In this document: positions 1-8,814 of the stretch, one piece after another | How the letters are laid out: each line of letters starts with the position of its first letter | How positions within the stretch are numbered: the first letter of the stretch is position 1 | DNA from: Cylindrobasidium torrendii FP15055 ss-10 | Lineage: Eukaryota; Basidiomycota; Agaricomycetes; Agaricales; Physalacriaceae | Assembly (NCBI GenBank): GCA_000934385.1 | Contig: KN880896.1 | Coordinates: 1-11,824, forward strand | Direction of reading: 5' to 3' | DNA length: 11,824 nucleotides | Notes under the pieces: model-generated | Database searches by the model: none | What the model was told of the DNA's origin: nothing | The model's input: only the letters and a program-made list of their open reading frames with translations | Position numbers and translations under genes: made by a program

Positions 1-11
1 AGTCCCCGAGG

Positions 12-31
12 CAAGTCAAGTCAAGTCAAGT
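12..31. repeat. Four tandem copies of CAAGT
   Basis: Four perfect copies of the pentamer CAAGT lie head to tail. The last copy forms part of a 12-base perfect palindrome, TCAAGTACTTGA (26-37). This is a simple-sequence tract in the region 3' of gene A. No function is evident, and no gene is seen in 1-160. Confidence 0.8.
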
Positions 32-160
32 ACTTGAGCAGACGGGACTTGTGTGAAACTTTAACCCCAAGGGCTCAAGACGCCATCGGATTCCGCTCTG
101 GCAAGACATCCGAGTACCGTTAGGTGCGGTCCAAGTAAAGAGGCCCGCCACAGATGTTGT

Positions 161-1384
161 TCATCGTATCCGAGCCATACGCGCGACTCCTTTGCTTTTG
201 GATGCCCTTGCATACACCGTCCGTGTTGGTGCCACCACTGTAGAGAAGTCCCGACGCGTGCGCTTCGCCGTGGTTGGCGCGTCTACATTGAAGTCGGGGA
301 TCTGCAAGGCACCCCTCTTGCGTTTTAAGGTCATGGACGGTTTGGCTGCAGGAGCTAGCACGACATGCGGAATGACTGCCTGCACCTTCGCGGATTGACG
401 AGCAGTGCGAGTTCTGTCGCCAGAATACTCGAGCTGGCGGGCAGGCGCGCGCACTCGATGTCTCCTTCTATCGCAAGTAGGTTCAGGTGTTGTACAGCCG
501 CGGGCTCGTTTCGCAGGCTTGGGTAGCGTAGTGTCATCGGTGCGTTTTCTCTTGCCACTCGTTCGGGGCTGGTTATTCGGCGGGTGGCGCGAAGTGTGTA
601 AATCGGTTGCAAATTCGTCCCAAAAACCCTTGGTGTGTTGACGAAAACCGGCTGAAGCCCACAACTCTGGTATTTGCGATATGCGGTCGGGGATGAGCTC
701 TGCCGGTGGCACGGACTTGAGGATGAGTCGGGATACATGCTGGGCAATGATTGAAAGGAGGCCAGGGTCCGCCGAGCGTAGAGTGAAGCGCGGAAGAGTG
801 GTGTATGGATATAGATGGTTCGTGATAGTGCCGCTATCGGGATGCTTTGTAAAAATGGGATATTGGATGAGTTTCCTATCAACTTCAAGGCTACATTCCA
901 CTGAAAGACAAAGTAGAGGGACCTAGTCAAACATCAGACTATTTCTCATGGCTCATATGTGTCACGCACCTCATCAAGGCGCACTCGACTTTCCAGAGAG
1001 GCGCATGCAGCATTGTGCCGATAAACTTCGAGAATAGCCTCGATGACTTCGTCACAGGGACGAAAGCAGAGTTGTTGAGTGTCAAATGAGAATGTTAAAC
1101 TACGTTGTACTAAACGCGCTGTGAGCCCAGGCTAAGCGCACGGACGAGAGTGATAGTACGCACAATGCACTTTATTCCAGGGCTCATGTGTCCTCCGAGT
1201 AAATTCGCCGTGCCGGATTCCGGATGCAATTTGGTGTAAGATGAGCTGCCAGTGGTTTAGAATGGCTCGAGTAACGAAATAGACAACGCACAACCCGCGT
1301 TGGTTCTGTGTGTAAGAGATACTCCTTCGGCATTCCAAACATGAAAGAATTCGAAACCTCGTGTTCCAGGTGAAGGGAATTCAT
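161..1384 (-). CDS. Family member A: basic nuclear-type protein of unknown function, four exons
   Basis: Proposed exons on the minus strand are 1384-1292, 1245-1164, 1109-970 and 922-161 (stop included), giving 358 residues. Introns are 46, 54 and 47 bases with GT-AG ends (donors GTGCGT in all three) and phases 0, 1 and 0, exactly as in paralogs C and B. Sequence seen: a conserved core with RPCDEVIEAILEVYRHN, RVRLDE, FTKHP and YPY-LPRF (roughly residues 60-150), then a low-complexity tail with KRKR clusters and a C-terminal TVYARASKSKG motif. I do not recognise a known domain; the basic clusters suggest a nuclear location (inference). It is the most diverged copy and lies apart from the tandem array. 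It is transcribed divergently from the gene starting at 1580. The start at 1384 gives a first exon of nearly the same length as in C and B, with an alignable FG and PT; exon 1 is the least certain part. Confidence 0.66.
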
Positions 1385-1579
1385 TGCGCTAGTAGATCGC
1401 AGGTTGAATGTGCGATGATGGGCGGAGGTAACCGTTCAGCGGAACATTCGGGCCGACTATTGTCTCGTCACGTGGCTGGGCTCGTTGAAACTTGGAATTT
1501 GAAATTTGATCCCATCAGTAGACTCGTCACGTCTTCTTCATCAACCACCATCACCACAACTACCTATCATTTTTGCGAC
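1385..1579. promoter_or_regulatory. Shared divergent promoter region
   Basis: This 195-base gap lies between the start codons of gene A (minus) and the gene at 1580 (plus), so both promoters and 5' leaders must share it. It contains a palindromic CACGTG E-box at 1469-1474. That motif is bound by bHLH factors in fungi, but its use here is not shown. No clear TATA box is seen. Confidence 0.45.
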
Positions 1580-3045
1580 ATGGAGGTAGCAACCTGCGCA
1601 CTACCCCCCACAACGAAAGGCATCTCAGGGGACGATCCGTTGACGGAAATTCCATACCACATGCGCATGCGGCGAACATACGACCTCTTGAAATTGCTGC
1701 GAAAATATGGCCTGGATTTTGAAGCTGTACAACGCCTCAACAATCTGCCTATCGGTCCAAACTCCATTCCACCCACTGTCAAAGCTTCCTATCAGCTCCT
1801 TCCCTATGAAACGGCCCCAGTTCTCAAAGGCACTGCGAAATACGAGAGACTGGGAAACCTGCGTAGTAACATCATAGAAAAGTCGGTTATGGGGGAACGG
1901 TGTAGTATTTTTTTCAGGCATGTGGTATGCGATGTTGGTTTCTGGATCAGTATCACAGAAACGGCTCCCAGAACTGTGAGTTCTTCTTTAAATGCAACCA
2001 GATGTTTGAGGCTAATCCAGCAAATAAGCTTCATCGTGTTGACCGACTGGCGGGAACTATGCCCGGGACTACCAATCCAAACCACCGGGATAACCTTTTC
2101 ATGAGTATGTTCAACGCATTCACATTTGCCTTCTGTATTTTTGACCAGGTAATAATAGCTGATTGTGGATTTCACTCTGCATGGGCAAGCGGAAATGTCG
2201 TGCTACTCGCGATTACCTCACCAACTGATTTCCGTCCTCCCAAACGCCTGCGAGATATCACCAAGCACAACATTCGCTGTGCACCGAAGGACAGAATCAA
2301 TATTTATGACGTGGGTTTCTCGTGAACAGTCTTGATACTTCAGCTCAAAGTTTTCTAGTGGATCCCGTCCACAGATGCAAGCACGTCTCCTGGTCAACTT
2401 TACTTGGCTATCTTCTTCGATCGCCGAACAGATTTAATGACACTATGGGACTACGAAACCGGCCGCTCACACGATGCCCCCGTGGCAGATGGGGTTTTGA
2501 CCTTCATGAATAACCATCCTCTCCTGGTTTCTTTCGGCAGTGCTCTCAACCGCGAGTGGCTGGTTAAGTCGAACAAGTGGAAATCCTTCTCCGAGAAACA
2601 AAAACCCGAAATTCGAGGAGCTCTAAGACATTTTGATGCACTGGTGGAGGGTTGGGTGTCGGCGGATATCATCGAGACGCGTGCAGAATACAACGCTGGG
2701 ATGAACGCTCCTCGCACTAACGCGCCGCAGCCCGCGCTTGCTGAGACGATGCGTCAGGCGAAGGACACCGATGCCCCGACTGTGAGGAACACGCGCTCCA
2801 ACGCTGCTGCCGACGCTGAAGCAGCCGCTGACTTCCAGGCGCCGCTGGATCGCCCTCGCATGACACGCTCAATGTCTGCTCCTAACCTGAAGCAGACGTC
2901 AAACGCCCAGATTACGCGCGGGAAGTCTGTCAAGACGCTGAGGAAAAACCTGAAGCGCGCCGCTGACGACGAAGACGAGGGGAGCAATAAGGCAGCCGCG
3001 AGCACTTCGAGGCCCATGGCGAAGAAGACGAGAAATAGGCAGTAG
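1580..3045 (+). CDS. Unknown, probably nuclear protein, four exons
   Basis: Best splice model: exons 1580-1862, 1918-1949, 2002-2310 and 2359-3045, giving 436 residues with no internal stop. Introns are 55 bases (GTAGTA...TTCAG), 52 bases (GTATCA...ACCAG) and 48 bases (GTGGGT...TCTAG). The 32-base second exon is what brings the three long open frames into phase. The ATG at 1580 has a purine at -3 and G at +4; the same frame is open upstream to 1361, but that would run into gene A. The globular part (about residues 1-320) is rich in conserved-looking stretches such as PNHRDNLF, LAIFFDRRTDLMTLWDYE and EKQKPEIRGALRHFDALVEG. The tail is low-complexity, with RSMSAP at 378-383 (fits the 14-3-3 mode-1 pattern RSxSxP), a mixed basic-acidic stretch at about 400-414 and a terminal KKTR, all suggestive of a nuclear protein. 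No known domain recognised. The first intron's acceptor could also be at 1905. Confidence 0.75.
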
Positions 3046-3686
3046 ACTGAGTTGGTTGCGCTAGAAAGAACCGAAAATGGAATAACGAACGGAGATGTTG
3101 TTGATATATCACTTTGTTTAACTGACTCTCAATACCGTATACAAGGCATGTTCAACACACGCATCATGGTCGTTTCAATCCTTCCTCTTGCTCTCTAGCT
3201 ACGTATATATAGGTCATTCGCCTACATAATGCACTTACTGCACCCAATACCAATGTTTCAACCTGCCTTTGTTACAATGTTTGCGAGTCTGTAGGGTTCA
3301 GAACTAGTATCCGAGCAACATCAATGTTCTAGTACTATGTAAGCTCAAGGTTGGTGGCCACTGTAGCTATGCTCATGATTGGGAATAATCGTTGATTATG
3401 CCTTTGAACTACGCCGCGCTCGGATGAAGTGACTGTCCTTTGATTTTGCGTATTATATTCGACGAGCTGAGATGATGCAAAGTAATTCAAGGCAATGGTG
3501 AGGACGCAGATAAGCCGGCATTGTCTGGCTTCCGAATCGTCGTACACTGAATTGGTTCAACCCACTGCCAGTCCGCCGCCTCAGGCTGATGATTGATCGC
3601 TGCTGCCGAAGCGGACCGACATCGCCGATGCTAACCGGAGGCTCGTGATTGGCGGGTGTACCCTTCTCCGCATCTTTCTGACCATC
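3046..3686. other. Intergenic region upstream of SDH4
   Basis: No gene is supported here; the minus-strand open frames crossing it overlap SDH4 exons and have no family resemblance. The left part should hold the 3' end of the preceding gene. The right part should hold the SDH4 promoter, and shows inverted CCAAT boxes (ATTGG) at 3551-3555 and 3648-3652. CCAAT boxes bind the HAP complex, which controls respiratory genes in fungi; their use here is an inference. A TATATA run lies near 3205, too far from SDH4 to be assigned. Confidence 0.4.
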
Positions 3687-4386
3687 ATGTCCTCGTCTCT
3701 CATTCTGCGTTCGTCGCTTCCTCGGTCGGTCCAGCGGGCGGCGAGGACCCCTGCTGCATTCCAAGGCTCGTCGCGCTTTTATGGAACTTTGTTGTAGGGA
3801 GACCAATATCGAATTTAGCGGTTAGACATCAGTCGGATGTTTATGTGCCAGGTGGACGTGAGTGCGTTGCCATCCCGGCGCGAACCGAGCTGAACACAGT
3901 CTGTTAGCGGTCTACAGAGGCACTGTGAACGACCCGACCACCTATCCTGAACCGAACCGTTCGCACGGCGGCTACCACTGGGCATTTGAACGTATTCTCT
4001 CCGCAGGTCTTGTACCGCTCACCGCCGCATCCTTCGCTACCTCTGGAACGAACTACCCCATCCTTGACGGCATCCTTGGCGTTACGCTGGTTATGCACAG
4101 TCACATCGGCGTACGCTACTTCCCCGCTATCATGCTGGCCCACTGGCGTTACTTACATTAATCTGCCAGTTTGATGCGCTCATTGTGGACTATGTGCACA
4201 AGCGCAAGTTCCCCAAGCTCAGCCCCCTGCTTTCGTGGACCCTCCGCGCAAGCACGGTTGGTGTCCTCGTTGGTGTCTACCAGTTCAACACCAACGACGT
4301 CGGTGCGTCTCCCGCTGCGCTCATATGATGCTTGTTGACTCGGGTCAGGGCTTACTGAACTCATTGCGCGCACCTGGACGGCGTAG
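3687..4386 (+). CDS. SDH4: Succinate dehydrogenase membrane anchor subunit (CybS, complex II)
   Basis: This is the small cytochrome b subunit that anchors succinate dehydrogenase in the mitochondrial inner membrane and helps bind ubiquinone and heme b. Proposed exons are 3687-3790, 3826-3857, 3908-4110, 4170-4302 and 4349-4386, giving 169 residues, normal for the family. Introns 2-4 are clear (GTGAGT...TTAG, GTACGC...CCAG, GTGCGT...TCAG; 50, 59 and 46 bases). Intron 1 is uncertain: a 35-base GTTGTA...TTAG intron fits the frame, a 32-base one from GTAGGG also fits, and a 56-base one from GTCGCG is a third option. The N-terminus (MSSSLILRSSLPRS...) is rich in Ser, Arg and Leu with no acidic residues, as in a mitochondrial targeting peptide. 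HSHIG (residues 109-113) holds the expected heme-ligand His region, and Asp120-Tyr121 matches the quinone-site DY pair of the family. Three membrane segments lie near 74-93, 95-113 and 134-152. The C-terminus ends in LTELI, typical of fungal CybS. Confidence 0.93.
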
Positions 4387-4835
4387 ATATCCCTTTTTGT
4401 ATTCGTCAATCACAATCACCGGATGTAAACATTCTCTGGATCAGCTTGAACCCATCAACCTTCTGTTGCATTGCACCTCGAAATGTCTCTCCGAATATCC
4501 GTGCATCCTTGGGGACCGTTGAACCTAAGCGATTAGGAGGACCTATATGTTAGAAGGACGGAATTGAACTTTAGAACGATGCAATGCCTCGCACGAAGAA
4601 CGGGCTCCAGTGTCAGGAGCTAGGTCGAATACAGTCATAAGGTTGTGACGGCGAACCGGCAGTTCATCATTTCCCTTTGCAAATTTATCTGCAAGACTGG
4701 CCGCACAGCTCAACTTGATAGTGGTTGTCCGGTGCTCAGTCAGTTTGATCGTGTACTGAGTTTGATTGTCAGATGAGCCTACCTCGGCGCTTAGGGTACA
4801 AGCGCCTATCGTCGCTTTGTACCACCATCATCATC
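4387..4835. other. Intergenic region between SDH4 and the MYND gene
   Basis: No gene is supported. It must contain the SDH4 3' end and the promoter of the next gene, both on the plus strand. An in-frame upstream ATG for the MYND gene lies at 4773. No clear TATA box, hairpin or repeat was seen. Confidence 0.5.
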
Positions 4836-5673
4836 ATGTCCCAACCAGGCCGTGGCTCTGATCTTTCCGACCGGCGCACATTCCCGACATTCGACGCGCT
4901 CGCAGACTATGGAATGTTCCCTTCAGCAAGTGATTACTGGAAAACTGGACCGTATGGAAATCCCGTGCCCAACCAACACTGGTGCTTCTTGGGAGAAATC
5001 GAGGAAAATGCTACGTTTATTCGACTCGCAGTCACTGTGCGAGATAGAAACGGGAGAGGAAAAATCTTCGTCGCGTGTCACGACGACGATCGTGGGATGC
5101 ATCTGGAAAAACTGGCGAAGAAGGGGAACACAGTCGCTGTCCTGTATCCCAAGGCGCATTGCTTTGCAGATGGGCAAGTAGGATTCAGGGTTGAGGATTC
5201 TTCTCAGTTGACCGTATGTCTGACTATTCACTCTGAGACACTGCGGTTTCTTGCCACCATTACTTACCGTCCGCAGATCCTGCCGTTCTCCCTCAAAGAA
5301 CTTGAAGACGCGAGCAACCTTTTCCATCATCCTACCACCAACTGTAGCGCACAAGGGTGTGAGAAAGCAGGCGACTTACGATGCACTGGGTGTCGTCTGG
5401 CTCGCTACTGTTCGGCTGTCAGTATTTATTCTAGTGCATAGATTGAACTGACAATTTAATCAACCTTAGGAGCATCAAAAGATGCACTGGGGACAACACA
5501 AGTCACTCTGCAAAGCGACGAAGGCAATCGAATGGTTTGCTAGGAAGGACTGGACGAAATGGGACGGGAAGCCGTTTGTCTTTTATTCGCCGTCCAAGAA
5601 ACATGACCCTGTGTCTTTCGGAGACGTTCTGGATATGAAAGGGATTCCATACGGTGCGGCTAGGTCGATCTGA
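4836..5673 (+). CDS. MYND-type zinc-finger protein, three exons
   Basis: Proposed exons are 4836-5213, 5277-5417 and 5470-5673, giving 240 residues. Intron 2 (52 bases, GTCAGT...CTTAG, with a CTGAC branch-like site) splits the zinc finger and is certain because the finger continues on both sides. Intron 1 (63 bases, GTATGT...CGCAG) is a multiple of three with no stop; removing it joins SSQLT to ILPFSLKEL, which reads like a conserved core of fungal MYND proteins. The finger has Cys149, Cys154, Cys162, Cys165, Cys171, His175, His183 and Cys187. His175 stands where many MYND fingers have Cys (YCSxxC), and can also bind zinc. MYND fingers mediate protein-protein contacts; the N-terminal 140-residue domain (TFIRLAVTV, GNTVAVLYPKAHCFADGQ) is seen in many basidiomycete proteins of unknown role. 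The ATG at 4836 has A at -3; the in-frame ATG at 4773 (C at -3) would add 21 residues. Confidence 0.85.
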
Positions 5674-5954
5674 ATGTTGGCCGAAAAGGATTTTGGCACT
5701 GGAAGATTACGTACTGAGAACTTGGATATGTGTCAATTTGTAGTGGACTTGAGAATAGCAATAATTGATAATCTCTTCGACCCGCCTCGGCACTTGCCCT
5801 TTTAAGCCCCAGTGAAAGATAACGATAACCTAGCAGTGCAGCATAAAGGGGGAACTCTCTGCGAAGTGAGTCCGCAGGACCTCTTGATTTCCTTGACCAT
5901 ATTCTCGAAGTACTATCTTCTACATCTCGATGGTACGTAAGGGACAAAATGAAT
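5674..5954. other. Spacer between the MYND gene and the tandem array
   Basis: No gene is supported. It should contain the 3' end of the MYND gene. Similarity to the array begins near 5955, where AGCAACA...GGCGTC.ACG.TGAA matches the sequence near 8228. Confidence 0.45.
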
Positions 5955-6104
5955 CAGCAACATTTCGGCGTCTACGTTGAAGTTGAGAGTATACTAGTCC
6001 AGCAAAACACCGTACAACGGTTGGCATCGACGCAGTATTTTCACTACACCGTCAAATGAAGATGTCTGACTGCATGTACCTAGATAATCCAAAAAGAGCT
6101 GCCT

Positions 6105-6123
6105 ATGACCGATTGAAGGTCGT
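6105..6123 (-). other. Conserved hairpin with T-run, copy C
   Basis: On the plus strand ATGACC, a 7-base loop, then GGTCGT form a 6-bp stem with one G-T pair. On the minus strand (the sense of gene C) it is followed by AGGCAGCTC and five Ts. It lies about 300 bases past the stop of gene C. The same arrangement occurs after genes B and D. Confidence 0.6.
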
Positions 6124-6251
6124 TGTCTGTCTATCCACGCCGTGGGCATCAGTTTTCATAACAGGTTCTCTTCTTCCTTGGATTTGGGTATAGTGTACTA
6201 TACATCCTAAGGACCAATCCACTGGCCAGTCCCTTCGCACATAATACAATT

Positions 6252-6404
6252 ATGCAGGACATGGCATACACACCGAAGGGCGCGGGAATCGCTGTCCTCG
6301 ATGTCGGCTGTCCAAGGGGACGGCGGGAAGGACAGGTCGTCAAAATCAAGGAATTTGAGCGCGAAAACCAGCTAGAACTGGGCGCAATCCGAGGAGTGGT
6401 GTAA
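6252..6404 (+). CDS. Short antisense ORF, copy C (50 codons, doubtful)
   Basis: This ORF reads MQDMAYTPKGAGIAVLDVGC, then PRGRR and LELGAIRGVV. It is the shortest of three plus-strand ORFs kept in the modules downstream of C, B and D. It ends just short of the gene C stop, so it is convergent to gene C rather than overlapping it. Compared with copy B it has an in-frame loss of three codons and several third-base changes in PRGRR, but many other changes alter amino acids. It may be chance in a conserved non-coding module. Confidence 0.25.
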   Translation: MQDMAYTPKGAGIAVLDVGCPRGRREGQVVKIKEFERENQLELGAIRGVV

Positions 6405-6419
6405 GAACGCGAATGGTTT

Positions 6420-7572
6420 TCATCGCACACGACCAGGACGCAAGATTGCCTCCGTTTTCACCATTCCCTTGGCCTTGGATGACCTTGTGTAAACGGTGCG
6501 TGCAGGACTTGGCCCTATACACGGCGACTCTTTCGCGCGTTTGACCTGTGGGCAAGCCTGGGGTTGCGTGTCGACACGCTTGCGTTTTGGGGGAGTAGGA
6601 TTGAAATGGTCTGAATGATCCTGGAATCGAGATGGAGGGGAACAGGCAACACCGGACGCCTTCGCTGTTGATTGAGACGACCGTTTCGGAGGTTGGAGGG
6701 GCGCAGCGCGTATGCGCTTTGAGGGTCGGGATGAATCTTCGCCCGCTTGCTTTCTCTTCTTCGTACGAATGGTTCGCGCTTCTTCTACAAATGATGGATC
6801 CGGCAAACTGGGAGACGGTGGTGGCATCCTGAACAACCGCGAATATTCGTCGATCTCATCGGCCTCCCAGAGGTCATTGAGCTCTGATATTAAAGGGTCC
6901 TCAACTCCATTGACGTCCGACAAAAACGCTTCGGCAGTCATTACAAGCAGTCCTGCATCCGCCAATGGCGCGAATCGAGGAAGGCCAGTGTATGGATAGG
7001 CGTGACAGGAGACATCGCCAGCGAGAGGGTGCTTCGTATACAATGGTTCGGTGTGCCAATTCTTGTTGATTTCCACAGTACATTTCAGAGGTATGTAAGC
7101 AACAGGGCTCTTGGGTTTCCGTTAGCGATGGGACCAACATTACGCTTCATGTGGCGCACCTGGTCAAGGCGGACCCTCTCATCCAGAGCACGAGACATGT
7201 TGTATCGGTATAGTTGAATGATAGCCTTGAGAACCTGATCCTGTGGCCGGAAAGCAAGACTAGGGAGATCCACTGCCGCGCACACGCTAGGTTGGACTGT
7301 AGGAGATGAATTTGGTATGCTTAATATTGGAATATAGCACTTACCATTTATCAAATTCCAGGGCCGATTCAGTCTGCGAGCTAATTCTCCATGGTCGAGA
7401 CCGGATAAGATTTGATGAGCCACCACCTGAGAGAGTTCAGAGATTGCATGGTGACAGAAGGGAACCAACGTACTGGAAGGTCCCATGTTGGATTCGTTTC
7501 AAGTTTCCTCACTTCAGTAGGACCAAATTGGTATGTAAATGAGATGTATTCTTCCGTATGATGTGCCTCCAT
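6420..7572 (-). CDS. Family member C: basic nuclear-type protein of unknown function, four exons
   Basis: Exons on the minus strand are 7572-7474, 7426-7345, 7296-7160 and 7109-6420, giving 335 residues. Introns are 47 bases (GTACGT...CTCAG, with CTGAAC branch-like site), 48 bases (GTAAGT...TACAG) and 50 bases (GTGCGC...CAAG, with CTAAC), phases 0, 1 and 0. Residues 1-105 hold VVAHQILSGLDHGELARR and FRPQDQVLKAIIQLYRYN; 118-200 hold LYTKHP, YPY-GLPRFAPLADAGLL and a helical, acidic stretch ending near LFRMPPP. From about 205 the chain is low-complexity with basic clusters KKRK (223-226), SKRIR (236-240), PKRKRV (280-285) and VKRAK (295-299), then the family C-terminal motif RTVYTRSSKAKG (310-321). 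These clusters look like nuclear localisation signals (inference). I recognise no known domain. B (next in the array) and D have the same layout, and D is closest in the tail. The reading frame is fully intact. Confidence 0.78.
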
Positions 7573-7665
7573 GGATGGATGCCTATAGCTGAAATTAGGA
7601 TGCAGATGATGGTGGAGAAGAGGAAGGAATGCTCGGCATTGCCGAGCCATCGGCATTATCTGATG

Positions 7666-8227
7666 ACTTAGGCAACTGCTGACAAACATTGGACGAATGC
7701 AGCCGCGTAGTGGGACCACTTGAAGAGCCGCAGTGCTATTCGATGGAAAGATCTCATCGAGATCTCAATGAATGTTATGAACTGCCGCAATTGGGAGTCT
7801 GCATTCATGACCATGGAGGCCAGTGACTGCGTAGATATGGCCATGGATCCGAATAATTCTACGGTGCAGTCCACACACATGGAGCGGCACATAGCTGGAC
7901 GGTATAGTGAATGTGATTATGGCTAATTTAACGACACTTGTTACAATTGGTGCGTGTACACAAACTGCAACAGAATTCAACGTTGAATTGGGGGTACCAT
8001 GGTGGTCGCGGGAAACAGCGCCCAGTAGGGAGAGGGCTGGAGTACGGGGGTAGCGATGGCAAATGGCATGTCCGAGACAAGCCCACTATGGGACGGTAAC
8101 GTTAGATAACATAGTGGTGCAGCAAACAAGTGAGATATTTTTGTGAAGTGGCTCGCGTCCTTCGAGATGCCAGTCCGACTCACCTACATTCTTTAGCTTC
8201 CTGATGTTGCGGGAAGAACAACATGAA
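7666..8227. other. Spacer between units C and B
   Basis: About 560 bases with no supported gene. A 68-codon plus-strand ORF (7720-7926) and overlapping minus-strand frames show no recognisable motif and no counterpart in the B-D spacer. The region just left of it and its edge hold short inverted repeats: GCTCGGC/GCCGAGC near 7630-7646 (upstream of gene C) and GATCTC/GAGATC near 7749-7763. This is unique spacer as far as I can see. Confidence 0.5.
7974..7989. repeat. 16-base perfect palindrome
   Basis: AATTCAACGTTGAATT is its own reverse complement. It sits in the spacer between units C and B. It could be a binding site for a dimeric factor or chance; nothing nearby decides. Confidence 0.7.
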
Positions 8228-8420
8228 GTAGCAACACAGTACTGGCGTCAACGATGAAAGTGTTCCAGGAAAACATTCTACTAGGGTTGGTATCAACGCA
8301 TTATACCACCCCGGCACAAAGGTCCAAGAGCCACACAACGGTTTTTTCGGACACGCACTACACCGTCAAATGAAGAAGAGGTTTGACTTCAACTACGCTA
8401 GATAGACTAAAAAGCTGCCT

Positions 8421-8439
8421 ATGACCGGTTAAAGGTCGT
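8421..8439 (-). other. Conserved hairpin with T-run, copy B
   Basis: Stem ATGACC/GGTCGT with loop GGTTAAA (plus-strand reading). On the minus strand it is followed by AGGCAGC and five Ts. It lies about 300 bases past the gene B stop, as in copies C and D. Confidence 0.6.
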
Positions 8440-8577
8440 CGCAAACCACGCCGTAGGCATCAGTATACACAGCAGGTCCTCCCTTGAAAATTAGGTATGG
8501 TGCAATCTACCTCCTGAGGGTACAACTAATCCACTGGCCAATCCATTCACACGACATACCGATATGTAAGATATGGA

Positions 8578-8814
8578 ATGCACACGAAGGGCGCGGGAAC
8601 CGTTGTCCTCGATGTCGGCTGTCCTCGAGGCCGGCGAGCAGAACATTATGTCAAACCCGAAGAATTTATCCGGCTCGAGCGCGAAAACCGACTGGAACTG
8701 GGCGCAATCCGAGGAGTGGGCAAGTCTAGCGCGAAAAACTTTCATCGCACACGACCAGGACGCAGGATTGCCTCTGTTTTCGCCATTCCCTTGGCCTTGG
8801 ATGACCTTGTGTAA
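8578..8814 (+). CDS. Antisense ORF, copy B (78 codons, doubtful)
   Basis: This plus-strand ORF begins MHTKGAGTVVLDVGCPRGRR, continues with EFIRLERENRLELGAIRGVG and ends IPLALDDLV. Its last 70 or so bases are antisense to the end of gene B. Copy D keeps an 81-codon version with the same start and end, including an in-frame difference of three codons. The frame is conserved in length and reading phase, but most B-to-D base changes are not synonymous. It may be a real small gene, or a by-product of a conserved non-coding module opposite a conserved C-terminus. Confidence 0.3.
   Translation: MHTKGAGTVVLDVGCPRGRRAEHYVKPEEFIRLERENRLELGAIRGVGKSSAKNFHRTRPGRRIASVFAIPLALDDLV

Larger units (their letters stand above)
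5955..7665 (-). repeat. Tandem duplication unit C
   Basis: First of three direct repeats in the window. It covers gene C, about 460 bases downstream of it and about 90 bases upstream. The left part matches 8228 onward (for example CACTACACCGTCAAATGAAG at about 6040-6060 and again in unit B). The right part matches the upstream region of gene B (GATGATGG.GGA and GGCAT elements). Edges are judged by eye and may be off by tens of bases. Confidence 0.75.

Noticed and set aside
355..930. 191-codon minus-strand ORF
   Set aside because: It lies in another frame of gene A's last exon, and has no counterpart frame in paralogs B, C and D.
1361..1579. Upstream start for the 1580 gene, adding about 73 codons
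   Set aside because: The added part is Ser/Thr-rich with no conserved look and would overlap the first exon of gene A; the ATG at 1580 has better context.
3453..3806. 117-codon minus-strand ORF
   Set aside because: It is antisense to the SDH4 promoter and first exon and has no recognisable motif.
4923..5354. 143-codon minus-strand ORF
   Set aside because: It is the antisense shadow of the MYND gene exons, whose family assignment is clear on the plus strand.
7720..7926. 68-codon plus-strand ORF between units C and B
   Set aside because: It has no motif, no family resemblance, and no counterpart in the other spacer; length is within chance.
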